From Novosphingobium sp. SG707 (lineage in GTDB: Bacteria > Pseudomonadota > Alphaproteobacteria > Sphingomonadales > Sphingomonadaceae), in contig NZ_JAAZQL010000003.1 in the NCBI RefSeq assembly GCF_012275515.1, positions 254,833 through 318,832 on the forward strand: a DNA stretch of 64,000 nucleotides, read 5' to 3'. Shown one piece after another: positions 27,701-37,305 of the stretch. The translations under genes and the position numbers were made by a program. Position 1 is the first letter of the stretch, and each line of letters opens with the position of its first letter. Under the pieces are notes generated by a model. That model was not told the origin of the DNA and did no database searches. It was given only the letters and a program-made list of their open reading frames with translations.

Positions 27701-27864
27701 TGTTCGATGCCGCGCGCTGCAAGGGCCAAGCTGGCGGCCCGAAAATAACCGGTCGTCCGGTCATAACGGATCGCCGAAGACAGAGCTGGAACCCAGAACC
27801 GCGACACAAGGTCGCCGTCCTCTCGACTGTACTTCAGCTTCCAGGCATGGTCCTGCAGCAGCAT
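24742..27864 (-). CDS. PLD-domain SNF2-type helicase of an Hma-like defence system
   Basis: The 1040-residue protein begins with a phospholipase-D-like nuclease domain (H144 in FHEKTGVIEDKTG, then RIAFTGSVNET). A superfamily 2 helicase follows, with Walker A GLGKT (324-328), DEAH (433-436), LLSATPLQTH, and a C-terminal lobe with VFTGYTDTMDGL and EQRIGRIDRLGQ. RapA/SNF2-like helicases with a PLD module occur beside DUF1156 methylases and DUF499 ATPases in anti-phage clusters. The start is one base after the methylase stop. It probably translocates on, and may cut, invading DNA. Confidence 0.88.
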   Translation of the reverse strand: MLLQDHAWKLKYSREDGDLVSRFWVPALSSAIRYDRTTGYFRAASLALAARGIEHLALNQGRMRLLVGCTLDDGEVEAIERGMSMMDVVARKADFSLPEAVSNSEREALELLAWLVARGMLDVRVALPCHPITREPVAGNAIFHEKTGVIEDKTGDRIAFTGSVNETVQGWMSNGETFTVFKSWTANVEYVDEEDRSFAMYWADRAERIRTYDVPTAVRLDLLRFLPPDDLLPARLQQTPKAEPDPIILPEPSASPVAVHDWDKERAELWQRVRTAARDANGGIWVGEATSPVEAWPHQRRAFLRMYGKVPDHAPRLLIADEVGLGKTVQAGLLVRQAWLAGRLRRGIILAPKNVCTQWQAELREKFALDWPIYDGKSFRRYDAATQSIIDTPVTRDAWSAEPFVIMSSHLARRSDRRSELLEAEPYDLVVVDEAHHARQKRTGERVTPNMLMRLLRDLRHRTHGLILLSATPLQTHAMELYDLLSLLGLPPEWDAIAYERYFAALADPHLPVEKMEDCARLFRATEAFFGALPSERASSMGGTGGQQLSTIRTRRIISALRGAASIPRRQLSGEDRVAAVRIMKRWSPVAALMSRHTRSLLRRYQAEGKLQARIAVREVQDRFIHMQPAERDIYERVESFIRSAYQNADQSQRTAIGFVLTIYRKRLSSSFAALAHSLQGRLDRQIDDDQFDLEESGEEVEMDEVKEKDEVASRLLESAAIRDILADLQRLPIDTKARALKDELTRLAAEGYQQTMVFTGYTDTMDGLRDWLADQTGREVICFSGRGGEIRTPDGSWRLVSRADIKKRFREGKGDILLCTDAAAEGLNFQFCGSLINYDMPWNPMRVEQRIGRIDRLGQRFDNIRILNLHYHDTVETEVYLALSGRIKLFEDMVGGLQPILSAISKEIGSLALAGAHVDVDAMVASTIEAVDIPTVDIDDVDDWGDMPEMGCPALSIEDLKVIVDQPRLLPLGYELAALDGDDFAVEEPISRRRRRATLSRAFYASHFEHTDFWTPGSLAFPIEGSPDSPSDSMMAGMA

Positions 27865-27865
27865 A

Positions 27866-30772
27866 TCAATCGGCTTCCATCAGCTCGCGATACAGTTCCA
27901 GTTGTTGCGGTTCGCCGATTTCTCCATCGTAGGCGATGCGGCGCAGCTTCTCCAGCGCATCGAAATCATCGGCTGCGGGCTTCACCGCCTTGTCGGCATC
28001 GATACCGGAGAACGTCTTTGACGGCGGCAGCACCTCGAGCAGTGCCTCCATCGCGACCTTGAACTCGTCCTCCTTCGCGACGCCGGCCTGCTCCAGCATC
28101 TCCTGAGCTGCCTCGGCACCGCGCGTGCGCATGACGTGCGCCGCGTGATGCAGCGCATCGATCATGCCGCGCGATCCGTCGGCTGGACCTACAGCGCCCT
28201 TGGCGACGCGGGTTGCAGAATCCCACAGCTTGATCTCGGCCGCCTTTTTCTCGGCGAGCCGGCCGATCACCTGCACGTCCAGATCGACCCCCACGGCGCG
28301 GGCGAGCCGCAGGGCCTCGTCATAGGGAAAGCTGACCGCCTTGAAGGCGTCCCAGGCGAGCACATAGAAAGCCGTTGGACCATCCATGTCGGCCTGCGCC
28401 TTCGCCGATGCCAGTTGAGCCAGACGCCGAGCTTTTACTTCGCGACGCGCTGCGTTGAGCGCGTCCTCCGGCCGCACGGCGTAGGGATCGAACTGCTCGA
28501 ACATATCGCCCTGCGTGCGCCGTTTCTTCTTCGGCTCCGGCGCCGGCGTGCCGCGGGTCAGCGGCCAATGACGAGAGAACGCCTCCAGCGCAGGGCCGAA
28601 GCTGGCGAGGTAGAGGTCTACGCCTTGAATGCCGGCCTGCTGGAACTCATCAACGCGGGCGCGGACAGCACGTGCGACCTCGGGTTCCACGTCCTCCCAG
28701 TACATAGTCCCCCCCATGATCTCCTCACGAGGCCGACAGACAAGAAATATTGTAGAATTGGCTGCGGCCTTGTCTTTGATGTGGAGTGAACCAGAAGCCT
28801 CTGTATTAACTGGCCAGGAAGCAGTTATAATGAAACCGGCGTCCATTAGCGACATCGCTAACGCATCCCATGCTCCAGTTTCCTTGTGCGTAAACATGAC
28901 GGTCATAATCCCGTCATCCTTCAACACACGACGACATTCTGCAAAGATGCCTTCCATCTTAAAGCGGTAGTCCCGCTCCGCGAGTTTCGCTGCCCCCTTC
29001 TCGCCTTTGAAGTGCGCCTTGTTCGCTACAGCCTCAGCATTTTTGTCTGCCAAGCGGCGTGTAAACAGCTCTGGCACGACGAGTCCAGCGGTGCGTTTCA
29101 GCCAGACATAGAAGAAGTCCGACAATTCAGCATACATCACGTTCGCGCCATAAGGCGGGTCCATAACCACGGCATCAACTGACTTGTCTGCGATGTGCGG
29201 CATCGAAGCACCAGAACCGTTAGAAACGGTAATTGCGCCTCCTTGGTCCTGCATTGAGTCAAACATGTCTCCACGCTTGTCAGCGGCTACCATGGCGATA
29301 AGTTCTTTCAGCGCTTTGCCAGTCGCTTCAACAGCCCAATCTAGCCCCATGCCCTCGATCAAGATCGCCATTTCAGCGTAAGACCATTTGAATGCGAAAT
29401 CATGGCGATCGAACGTGTTAGCCAAGGTTTCACGATTTACGATCCATCGCGTCATTCTAGAGTTGTAATCGCGTATCTTATCCATTGCGATTGCTACGTA
29501 GACATATGCGATGGTCCGAACGTCCGTTAAAACACCTTTCGCTCTATCAACCTCTAGCATTTCGCGAAACACTTCTACACCGATACCATGAGCGAGCAGC
29601 TGGCGCGGAGAGAACATATCACGCCAATTGGTAGTGCCGTACCGCCTTGCTTCGTCTGTCTTGCTTCCTTCTGGAACGGCTTCGATGGGGATCGAATCAA
29701 CGGCCTCCCATTCTGGCATCCTCTCGGCCAGCTGTGCAGCGATTGCGGCACAATTGTCGTCGCTGTCACTAGGTGCACGATATCCACGAACCCACTTAAT
29801 TTTGTTCTTACCGGTCTTCGTCTTCGTGATAACTTGGCGCTTGTAGACTACAGCAAAAAGCTGATCACCCATTTGGCCGGCTTGCGCCTGTCGCTTGATG
29901 TCATCCCCGCTGATGGCGCGAGCGCAATCGGCATAAGGGCAAATCCCGTCGCCGTCAGCCACTGTTCCCGCTGACTGGTCATCAACATTCGTCACAATCT
30001 CAAACGAGCAATTGCGATCCTCGTCGCCAGGACCAGAGCCGATTTGTGGAACAAGTCTGACGCCCGTTCCGTCAGGCGCGAGACGCCAGTTTGGTGACAG
30101 CGGCACCTTTCCGGCGCAATATGGACAAGTGACGGTTCGCGCCCACAAATAGCCATCGGGGCGGCAATCACTTTCTGGCTCATCGGGAAACACGCCCGCA
30201 AGGCGCTCTCGGGCGATCTCAGCCCATCTAGGGCCTATGTCTTGAAACTCCTGAAGCAGCGTGGCTCCGAACTTAGCCGGATATTCAAGGGTTGCCTTTT
30301 CGATCAAGCTGGCAACTGGATTGAGGTCATTGGCAATAACGGAAAGACCAAGCCGATAAGCCTCAAACGGGATTGCACCGCCTCCAGCGGTGGGGTCTAG
30401 CACCGTCAAATCGCTGTCCATGATCAATGCGTCGAGGTCTTCGGCGGACGGGTTGTGAGAAAAGGCGCGAGAGTAACCGTAGGCATTTGCGCCAAGGCGC
30501 TCGCCTAGCCGATCTGCTCGTTCGATCCGGATGCGCGCAGCGATTGGATCACCATGAATGCCAAGTGTATGTTTGAAGACACTACGGTCGGCATTGTCGG
30601 GCAGGATGGACGCTAGAACTGCTGCTCGGGAAGCAACCAGCGGCCGCCTCGCCCACCAGACATGCAGCCTGTTAGGCGCTGGGAACGGCGTCATGGGAGT
30701 ACGTTCTCGTACGCTCTCAATGCCAATCTCGGCGATCGGCAGCCAGCGTTCTATAAGGCGGGTGGTGGTCAT
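27866..30772 (-). CDS. DUF1156 DNA methyltransferase of an Hma-like defence system
   Basis: The 968-residue protein begins with the DUF1156 signature [19 protein letters not shown] and [19 protein letters not shown]. It has the SAM-binding DPTAGGG (126-132), a CxxC pair near residue 215 (CPYC) and the catalytic DPPYG (538-542) of amino-methylating DNA enzymes. Helical extensions fill the C-terminal third. It would modify adenine or cytosine amino groups, marking self DNA or acting on phage DNA. It lies 13 bp after the 159-residue gene and one base before the helicase. Confidence 0.9.
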   Translation of the reverse strand: MTTTRLIERWLPIAEIGIESVRERTPMTPFPAPNRLHVWWARRPLVASRAAVLASILPDNADRSVFKHTLGIHGDPIAARIRIERADRLGERLGANAYGYSRAFSHNPSAEDLDALIMDSDLTVLDPTAGGGAIPFEAYRLGLSVIANDLNPVASLIEKATLEYPAKFGATLLQEFQDIGPRWAEIARERLAGVFPDEPESDCRPDGYLWARTVTCPYCAGKVPLSPNWRLAPDGTGVRLVPQIGSGPGDEDRNCSFEIVTNVDDQSAGTVADGDGICPYADCARAISGDDIKRQAQAGQMGDQLFAVVYKRQVITKTKTGKNKIKWVRGYRAPSDSDDNCAAIAAQLAERMPEWEAVDSIPIEAVPEGSKTDEARRYGTTNWRDMFSPRQLLAHGIGVEVFREMLEVDRAKGVLTDVRTIAYVYVAIAMDKIRDYNSRMTRWIVNRETLANTFDRHDFAFKWSYAEMAILIEGMGLDWAVEATGKALKELIAMVAADKRGDMFDSMQDQGGAITVSNGSGASMPHIADKSVDAVVMDPPYGANVMYAELSDFFYVWLKRTAGLVVPELFTRRLADKNAEAVANKAHFKGEKGAAKLAERDYRFKMEGIFAECRRVLKDDGIMTVMFTHKETGAWDALAMSLMDAGFIITASWPVNTEASGSLHIKDKAAANSTIFLVCRPREEIMGGTMYWEDVEPEVARAVRARVDEFQQAGIQGVDLYLASFGPALEAFSRHWPLTRGTPAPEPKKKRRTQGDMFEQFDPYAVRPEDALNAARREVKARRLAQLASAKAQADMDGPTAFYVLAWDAFKAVSFPYDEALRLARAVGVDLDVQVIGRLAEKKAAEIKLWDSATRVAKGAVGPADGSRGMIDALHHAAHVMRTRGAEAAQEMLEQAGVAKEDEFKVAMEALLEVLPPSKTFSGIDADKAVKPAADDFDALEKLRRIAYDGEIGEPQQLELYRELMEAD

Positions 30773-30785
30773 TGTTGATCCGATC

Positions 30786-31265
30786 TCAGCGCGCTGGCGC
30801 GGTCAGGAGAATGCGCAGGGCGGTGAGCACGCGACGCGGGTTCTTGCGGTGAACGGCCATGCCGAGCCAATAGGCGGCCTCCTCACGTGCCATGGCCTCG
30901 ATACCTTCGGCGACGTGCACCATCGCAGAGCGCGAGCGCATGGGTGCGAGCGTGCGGAACAGCAGCGCTAGCCGAAGCGCCGCGTCTTCACGAATGGTGG
31001 ACCGCAGCCCCTCGATCGGCATGGCCTCCAGCCTGATGCCAGCATCCTTAAGCTTCTTCAGGATGCGGATCTGATTGATCTCGAGGTTGCGACCGGCCAG
31101 TCCCGCCATGCGAACAGGCACATGGATGTGCGGCGACGCTGGCGAGGGCATTTGCCATATCTCGACTTGAAGCTCGTTGCCGACGATCCGCCGTGCCCGC
31201 ACTTCATAGGACGGTTCGATGGTGGGAAGCGTCACGCGCTCGACCCTTGCAGTTCTGGATGCCAT
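30786..31265 (-). CDS. Uncharacterised 159-residue protein of the Hma-like operon
   Basis: The product ([40 protein letters not shown] at its start) combines a beta-rich N-terminal half with a helical C-terminal half containing [23 protein letters not shown] and [14 protein letters not shown] do not recognise a family. The ATG at 31265, 4 bp after the DUF499 stop and behind AGAGG, is preferred to an upstream start at 31313 that would overlap DUF499 by 44 bp. Its place between the ATPase and methylase genes suggests an accessory subunit of the complex. Confidence 0.75.
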   Translation of the reverse strand: MASRTARVERVTLPTIEPSYEVRARRIVGNELQVEIWQMPSPASPHIHVPVRMAGLAGRNLEINQIRILKKLKDAGIRLEAMPIEGLRSTIREDAALRLALLFRTLAPMRSRSAMVHVAEGIEAMAREEAAYWLGMAVHRKNPRRVLTALRILLTAPAR

Positions 31266-31269
31266 AGGT

Positions 31270-34200
31270 TCATGCCTCTGCGGTAACTTCGACGAAGGCG
31301 GCGGACGTGCCAAACTTGGTCAAGCGTTCGATGATCTTTTCGGGCTCATCCCCGGACAGCGCGAGGCCATCGGCGAAATCGAGCTGGATGCTGGCGGAGA
31401 CGTTTTTCTCGGTCGCAGCGCGAAGCTGCGGCTCGACATATTCGCGGGTCTGCTTGGCGTCGCTGACCGCACCCTCGATCGTCATCGTGATGATCGATTG
31501 TGCGGCCGTCTCGAATTCGATTGTGGCATTCGCCTTCTTCTTGGCTCCGGGAACGCTCTCCACCACGTTGAGCAGCATGAAGAAGTGGCCGACCTCGAAC
31601 GGGGTCAACGACAGGGTCGACACCTTCTCTACCTTGGCTGCACGAGCGCGCTGGAAGACGGTGGAGAGCGCGTCCTTGAGAACCCCCTCGCCGGTGAAAG
31701 CTTGAACGGATGACGTCGGCGGAGTGGCCGTACTCGCTGGCTGAGCCGCAGACTCGGAGTGCCCACCGAAAGGCACCGCCGCTTCCTGTACGGAGCTGCC
31801 GCCGCTCGTCGAGGTTGCATCAGCTGGAATGCCGCTTGGCACGCCATCGGTGACGGGTGCGTCCGGTGCCGGGGCTCTCACTGGGCGGGGGAAAATACCG
31901 TGGTCGCGTGCGAAGTCCGCTGTCGAAATGATGGAGCTACCGTCGATCACAATGGACGGCACAGGATCGCCTTTGCCTGCCGTCAACCCCTCGCGCTGGT
32001 AAACGAACACGCCATCCGTGATGCCCTTGATCACTAGCTTGCGGAACGGGTCGTCGCCGACGTGCATGGGCAGCGACGGATCCCGCCGGAACTCAGCGCG
32101 CAGATCTGCGGCCGTCATCTGACCGATCCGCTTGAGTGGCGTGCGGTCCCGTACGAACTGCGGCAGATCCGGCTGATCCTCAGGCGTGCGGAGCTTGCCG
32201 ATGTCGGACAGTTGGCGGACGATTTGCGTCTGACCAGATCCAGGGCGCTCCGACGCCGAGTGCTGATCGATAGTAGCGAGGTCGAGCGAGATGGTGCGGC
32301 CACCCAGCGCGGTGCGGCTCGGATAGAAGAGGTGCCGATAGCATTGCTGGATAGCGATCGCGATATCAGACTCAGACCGCCGCGCCAGCTCAATAACCTG
32401 AGCTTTCTGGTGATCTGCAAGCTCGTTCAAGCGGTCGGCTCGCTTCAGCTCCTGAAGCGCCAGATGACGCGACACTGTTGCGGTCAGGTGCTGGATGTGT
32501 CGGTCGTCTGCGACGAGGAAGACCAGATTGTTCCGCAGCTGGCGTAGCCCACCGCCGTCCTGACCCTTACGCTGGTATATCGCGGAGATCAGTTCCGGGA
32601 CTTCATCGACCACGTTGCTGATGCTCAGCGCCTGATGATGGATTACGGCGAGCCGCGGCTTGCCGTCGCCGATGTCGTCGGGGACGTCGAATGCGCCGGC
32701 GGGAAACGGAATTGACTCAAACGAGCCGTTGCCGCCAAAGATATCCTTGATGCGACTGTCAGTCTCGACCCGCAGAGCATCAGCCTCCACGTTCCGCTCC
32801 TCGCGGGCAATGATCTGGGTAAGGTTAGCCTCCGCATTGAAGCGTAGAGGCGCGCCGGGGCGATCATCCAAATAAGCGGATCCCTGAATGAACGCCGCCT
32901 CGGCATCGGACACGAAGCTGAGATCCACGTCCGGCGACAGCACCGAGTAGCGCAGGTGCGCGGGGGTCAGGCCGCGAAGCTCGTTGTTGTAAGCTATCGT
33001 GTGGACGAAGATCGTTCGGGCGACGTAGCTAGCGTACGGCAGCAGCCCACCGAATCTGTCGCCGTCGATGCTGGCGGCCAGCGCCGCACGGCCAGTCTTG
33101 CCGTCGATATCATTGAGTATCGCAGAGTCGTACTGGCTCTGATTGAGGCGCGTCGTAAACTCGCGACGGATGCCCTCGTCGCCCAGGTCGACGTGGTGGG
33201 TGTGAATCATTGCCGCGTCCTTGGGGCGCTTGGCCCACACGCTCGCTACCGTCTTGGCAAGGATGCGGAGCATGCCGCGCACGCGCTGAAAGTCAGCGAG
33301 GGTCGCCGTCTTACCGGTCAGCGTGTCCAAAAGGTCGGGGTGGAACGGATAGCTGGCTTCCAGGGCAGTGCGAGCGTCTGCCCCTTGGTGGCCAGTATCG
33401 ATGCGGTCACGGTATTGCGTCCAAAGCTGGCAATATGCCGCCACCGTCTCCTGCGGCACGTCCACGCGCTCGAACAGACGCCGCTTCAGCACAGCAGCAG
33501 TCTCGTCATCGCTGGTGGGATTGAGGATCGTCGCCTTCCGACCGGAGACACTTTCGAGCTCACTGACGATCCGCGAAATCTCTTCATTCTCGCGCGCAAA
33601 GGCATCTGTGGCCTTGCCATCCGACCGCACCGCGAGCGTGAACACCACTGCGGCGCGTGGGCGGCTCTCCACGGCGGCGAACAGAGCCTTGAGGAACGCC
33701 GATATCTGGTCACGACCGTACGCGTCCGGACACTTGCGCAGATATTCGCCCAACTCGTCAAGGACGACGAGCACTGTACGATCGCCGAACACCTCCGCCA
33801 ACGTGTCGGCGCCGGGAGCACGGCGCATCTCGTCGGACTTCCGGACGATCTCGTATCCAGCATCGCCGCCGATCTGATAGGCAATCTCTCCCCAAGGCGT
33901 AAATGCCCGGATGCCGATTCCCATCATTCGACCATTCGAGGGATCGGACGCCTCGCCATCGAAAGCTGCGACCGACGCCCCGGCCGGTAGCGACGGTAGC
34001 GATACGAACTCGTCCATGTTGGGCACGCTCGCGCCCTCGCGGGCACCGTGGATGAGCGCGATGAGGCCGTGCGTCTTACCGCCACCGAAGCTGGTATCGA
34101 GGCGGAAGACGGCAGACGACGATCCATGGCCGGACAGACGACTTAGAACCTGACCAAGCAGTTCCTTCAGGCCTGCCGTGGGGTATGTATTCGCGAAGAA

Positions 34201-34341
34201 GCGGCGCGCATCCACATAATCGACCGGGCCTTGCCCCGAGAGAACTGGGCCAAGACGTGCGGCAAACTCGGCTTCCGACATCGTGCCGTTTAGGATGTCC
34301 TGCCGAGGCTGGCAGCTGTCGAAAATGGTCGTGAGAGCCAT
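31270..34341 (-). CDS. DUF499 P-loop ATPase of an Hma-like defence system
   Basis: The 1023-residue protein starts with the DUF499 pattern CQPRQDILNGTMSEAEFAARLGPVL and carries Walker A SFGGGKTHG (about 84-92) and Walker B VLVVLDELGEYLRK. DUF499 proteins are large ATPases found with DUF1156 methylases in anti-phage gene clusters. Their exact activity is not established. The C-terminal part holds a Pro/Ala/Ser-rich linker (about residues 815-880) before a final alpha/beta domain. It starts 4 bp after the small helix-turn-helix gene. Confidence 0.88.
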   Translation of the reverse strand: MALTTIFDSCQPRQDILNGTMSEAEFAARLGPVLSGQGPVDYVDARRFFANTYPTAGLKELLGQVLSRLSGHGSSSAVFRLDTSFGGGKTHGLIALIHGAREGASVPNMDEFVSLPSLPAGASVAAFDGEASDPSNGRMMGIGIRAFTPWGEIAYQIGGDAGYEIVRKSDEMRRAPGADTLAEVFGDRTVLVVLDELGEYLRKCPDAYGRDQISAFLKALFAAVESRPRAAVVFTLAVRSDGKATDAFARENEEISRIVSELESVSGRKATILNPTSDDETAAVLKRRLFERVDVPQETVAAYCQLWTQYRDRIDTGHQGADARTALEASYPFHPDLLDTLTGKTATLADFQRVRGMLRILAKTVASVWAKRPKDAAMIHTHHVDLGDEGIRREFTTRLNQSQYDSAILNDIDGKTGRAALAASIDGDRFGGLLPYASYVARTIFVHTIAYNNELRGLTPAHLRYSVLSPDVDLSFVSDAEAAFIQGSAYLDDRPGAPLRFNAEANLTQIIAREERNVEADALRVETDSRIKDIFGGNGSFESIPFPAGAFDVPDDIGDGKPRLAVIHHQALSISNVVDEVPELISAIYQRKGQDGGGLRQLRNNLVFLVADDRHIQHLTATVSRHLALQELKRADRLNELADHQKAQVIELARRSESDIAIAIQQCYRHLFYPSRTALGGRTISLDLATIDQHSASERPGSGQTQIVRQLSDIGKLRTPEDQPDLPQFVRDRTPLKRIGQMTAADLRAEFRRDPSLPMHVGDDPFRKLVIKGITDGVFVYQREGLTAGKGDPVPSIVIDGSSIISTADFARDHGIFPRPVRAPAPDAPVTDGVPSGIPADATSTSGGSSVQEAAVPFGGHSESAAQPASTATPPTSSVQAFTGEGVLKDALSTVFQRARAAKVEKVSTLSLTPFEVGHFFMLLNVVESVPGAKKKANATIEFETAAQSIITMTIEGAVSDAKQTREYVEPQLRAATEKNVSASIQLDFADGLALSGDEPEKIIERLTKFGTSAAFVEVTAEA

Positions 34342-34345
34342 GTCG

Positions 34346-34576
34346 TTACCTGTGCTTGAGGCGCTCGGCGAGCGCGATGATGTGGGTCAGATGCTCGCTA
34401 CGAGCCCGGAGTAGTGGGAGGATTCTTTCTGCCAGATCCAAAGGTCGATTGACGCCGATGGCCCAGTTCCGCACGGTCCGGTCAGTTACGCCCAGATCGC
34501 GTGAAAGCGGCGTTTGCCACTGGCGCCCATAGAGCGCCTCTCCAGCCACCTTTAGAATGTCATCCTTGCAATCCAT
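34346..34576 (-). CDS. Small helix-turn-helix protein heading the Hma-like operon
   Basis: The 76-residue protein reads ALYGRQWQTPLSRDLGVTDRTVRNWAIGVNRPLDL, a helix-turn-helix of the type seen in compact phage-like repressors (WQTPLSRDLGVxxRTVRNW). It is the first gene of the leftward operon, 4 bp before DUF499. It is probably an autorepressor that keeps the defence genes low. No operator could be pinned in the 110 bp upstream. Confidence 0.75.
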   Translation of the reverse strand: MDCKDDILKVAGEALYGRQWQTPLSRDLGVTDRTVRNWAIGVNRPLDLAERILPLLRARSEHLTHIIALAERLKHR

Positions 34577-34710
34577 TTTCCGGGTTTTAGGAAGCGCTCA
34601 TGATTTTAGCAAGCATTTCAGCCGAATTATGAAGACGTTTGAACACGTCGAAAAACCACTGGCACGTAACGGCTTGAGCTGATTCATTGCCTTCGCGGAT
34701 GACGGAGGCG

Positions 34711-34797
34711 ATGATGGCGGGGCAGCCGGGTTTCTTTGATCTTTCGGACCGGTGCGAGACTCTGAGCGCGGCGGCTGATCCGCTGGAGCGGTTGGGG
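34711..34797 (+). pseudogene. Fragment of an IS5-type transposase N-terminus
   Basis: The translated stretch AGQPGFFDLSDRCETLSAAADPLERL resembles the amino end of IS5-family transposases (xQPGFFDxxxRxxxLSxxGDPLE). The homology stops after about 30 residues, with no catalytic DDE region. It begins a patch of transposase debris between the Hma-like operon and CBASS. Confidence 0.6.
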
Positions 34798-34893
34798 CAT
34801 GCCCCAACCATGGCGATGTCGATCTCGGTGGCCACCAGGTTCATCGGTAAGGTGGAGTGGAGTTACCACACTTCACACGCCCACCGAGGAGTT

Positions 34894-35209
34894 GATCCCG
34901 ACGACAGACTACCGCTTGCCGAACTGATGGCGAAGACCGGAGATGGAGGTTTTCTGTGCATGATCGCTGAGAGCGTTTTGCAGATCATCATGGAAGCCGA
35001 CGTTGACGGCCGGGTCGGCGCTGGCCGCCCTGAACGATCCGGCGACCGGACGACCTGGCGCAATAGCTACCGCGACCGCAGCCTTGATACCCGGCTCGGC
35101 ACGCTCAACATCAAGATCCCCAAGCTGCAGACCGGCGCTTATTTCCCGGGCTTTCTGGGGCCAAGGAAAACCGTCGAGAAGGCGCTGGTGGCGGTGATCC
35201 AGGAGGTTT
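34894..35209 (+). pseudogene. Truncated IS256-family transposase (N-terminal fragment)
   Basis: The frame encodes DDRLPLAELMAKTGDGGFLCMIAESVLQIIMEADV, then GAGRPERSGDRTTWRNSYRDRSLDTRLGTL and KTVEKALVAVIQEV, the conserved start of Mutator/IS256 transposases. Homology breaks off at about 35209 and the catalytic DDE core is missing. The following 200 bp contain an antisense ERFNGR-like stretch that may come from another integrase-core transposase, but that match is weak. Confidence 0.78.
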
Positions 35210-35408
35210 CACATCGAACAGGGCGACCTCATTGCTGCGCATGAGTGATTCGAGAAGGCTGTGCCAGATGTGAAGGCAGCTTTCGATGGAGCAGCAAGCG
35301 TTTGCTGAGCCGCTCGTGAAAGAATATGTGTATGCTTTCGAGGCGGCCGTTGAAGCGCTCTTAATTTGATCTAACCTGTCCTCGGGCATTCAACCGGGGG
35401 TAGATCGC

Positions 35409-36728
35409 TTGAGTATCGCAGACACGTTCAAGCAGTTTCTCAGCAATATAAAGGTCGACGACGCCCAAGCGATCTCTGATCGATATGGGGAGATCACCCG
35501 TGCGCTTAATCAGAAGTTCCGCGACACTGATTCCAAGACGGCGAATACGCTACAAGTTGGCTCCTACGGGCGACACACCGGCATCAAGGGCATCTCGGAC
35601 CTCGACATGTTATACATCATGCCGAAGGGTGAGTGGGAGACCTACAAAGACGGAGGTCAGTCCAAATTGCTGTCCGACACCGCCGCTGCCATCCGCGCGC
35701 GCTACCCCAAGACGACCGTCAGGGTGGATCGGCTCGTTGTCCAGGCCGTCTACTCGAATTTCACCGTGGAGGCACAGCCGGTGTTTGAGCAGGACGACGG
35801 CAGCTTCAAATACCCCGATACCTACAACGGCGGCTCTTGGAAGACAACCAAGCCTCGTGACGAGATCAAGGCGATGTCTGAATTCGTGTCCGATAAAAAC
35901 GACAATCTCCGACGTCTCTGCAAGATGGTGCGCTCTTGGAAGAACAAGCACGGTGTAGGTATTGGCGGTTTGCTAATAGACACTCTGGCCTATAATTTTC
36001 TGAAGTCGACCAGCGATTATGATAAAAAAGGTTACCACTATTACGACTGGATGAGTCGAGATTTTTTTTCGTATATAAAAGATTTGCCAAAGCAGGACTA
36101 CTTCGCGGCATTGGGCAGTGGCCAGCGCGTCAAAGTGAAGAAGAATTTTCAGCGTAAAGCGAAGAAGGCGCATGAGCTCTGCCTCAAGGCGATTGAGGCA
36201 GAGGGCAATGACAACCAGCATGACAAGTGGCGGGCCGTCTATGGTCGGCAATTCCCCGCGACTGAGAAAATGCAAAAGGCAGCCGTTCTCGAATACAAGA
36301 GTAAACCGGTCCGCATGACCGAGGAGTATCCAGAAGATGTGTTTGCCGCCGTTGATATCCGGAACAACATTCGTATCGACTGCCAAGTAGAGCAGAATGG
36401 GTTTCGTCCAGCATCTCTCAGGGAGATGATCCGCGACCGCAAGCCGCTTATGCCACGCAAGAAGCTCACATTCTCGATTGTTGAGACAGATATACCGGGC
36501 GAGTTTGGCCTGTTCTGGAAGGTGCTTAACCGGGGACAGGAAGCAATCGACCGCGACTGCATTCGTGGGCAGATCGTAGCGGATGATGGGCATAGGAGGA
36601 AGATCGAGCGCACCGATTTTAAGGGCGATCACGTGGTCGAGTGCTACGCCGTCGTTGACCGAATTGTCGTCGCGACCGATCGCATCCACGTACCTATCAG
36701 CGCAAACCAAGAGGACGACAATGAATAG
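35409..36728 (+). CDS. CD-NTase (cyclic oligonucleotide synthase) of a CBASS system
   Basis: The 439-residue protein has the SMODS nucleotidyltransferase motif GSYGRHTGIKGISDLDMLYIM: GS at 51-52, metal ligands D64 and D66, and probable third acidic residue E121 in FTVEAQPVF. A helical domain follows, and the C-terminal 130 residues form a separate beta-rich module (VDIRNNIRIDCQVEQNGF, RKKLTFSIVETDIPGEFGLFWKV) of the adenylyl/guanylyl and SMODS sensor type. On phage infection such enzymes make a cyclic di- or trinucleotide. The start is TTG behind CCGGGGG. It overlaps the effector gene by 8 bp. Confidence 0.9.
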   Translation: MSIADTFKQFLSNIKVDDAQAISDRYGEITRALNQKFRDTDSKTANTLQVGSYGRHTGIKGISDLDMLYIMPKGEWETYKDGGQSKLLSDTAAAIRARYPKTTVRVDRLVVQAVYSNFTVEAQPVFEQDDGSFKYPDTYNGGSWKTTKPRDEIKAMSEFVSDKNDNLRRLCKMVRSWKNKHGVGIGGLLIDTLAYNFLKSTSDYDKKGYHYYDWMSRDFFSYIKDLPKQDYFAALGSGQRVKVKKNFQRKAKKAHELCLKAIEAEGNDNQHDKWRAVYGRQFPATEKMQKAAVLEYKSKPVRMTEEYPEDVFAAVDIRNNIRIDCQVEQNGFRPASLREMIRDRKPLMPRKKLTFSIVETDIPGEFGLFWKVLNRGQEAIDRDCIRGQIVADDGHRRKIERTDFKGDHVVECYAVVDRIVVATDRIHVPISANQEDDNE

Positions 36729-37305
36729 GACCGGTCTTCTCCGCAGCATCGCCGAGACGGGGTACAATGTCGGGTTTGGCGCGAAAAAGAACTTCGCCAC
36801 GCACGACATTGTTCAGAAGGTCCCCAGCGGACTTGGCCTCGTCTCCCTGTTAGTAGGCCTCTATGCGCTTGTTTGGGAGCCGCTAAACGCAAAGTTGATC
36901 GCTGCGACCATGGTCGCGTTTGGCATCATCACGCTTATCATTGCACAATACGATCACAACAAGGTCGCCTATAGCGAAGAAGGGGAGCGGCTCACGACGC
37001 TCTTTTATCGGCTGCGCGACCTCTATCGCGACGTGCAGGCGACAGCGGAAGGCGCCGATCTGGCAGTCTACCGGGCGCACTTAGATGCCCTTCAGGCGGA
37101 GGTGTCCGGCTCCAGCCAGTCGAAGCAAATCCTCTTCAGCGACTGGTATGCCCACTACAAGTTTTTCTGGCAGCACCAGATTGAGTGGATCGACGAGCAG
37201 AAGAAATTCACCTTCTGGCGCGACAAAGTGCCCTTCTCCTTCTCATTCACCCTCGCAGTATCGGTGCTGGCGCTCGTGGCAATTGGGATCGCCCGTATGA
37301 CATAG
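36721..37305 (+). CDS. SLATT-domain membrane effector of CBASS
   Basis: The 194-residue protein has two close transmembrane helices (about 36-54 and 57-77), a long amphipathic/coiled cytosolic segment (ERLTTLFYRLRDLYRDVQATAEGADL), and a third hydrophobic helix at 172-191. This matches the SLATT family of pore-like effectors activated by CD-NTase products, killing the infected cell by membrane disruption. The ATG at 36721 lies inside the end of the CD-NTase gene. No Cap2/Cap3 ubiquitin-like genes follow, so this is a minimal type I CBASS. Confidence 0.87.
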   Translation: MNRTGLLRSIAETGYNVGFGAKKNFATHDIVQKVPSGLGLVSLLVGLYALVWEPLNAKLIAATMVAFGIITLIIAQYDHNKVAYSEEGERLTTLFYRLRDLYRDVQATAEGADLAVYRAHLDALQAEVSGSSQSKQILFSDWYAHYKFFWQHQIEWIDEQKKFTFWRDKVPFSFSFTLAVSVLALVAIGIARMT

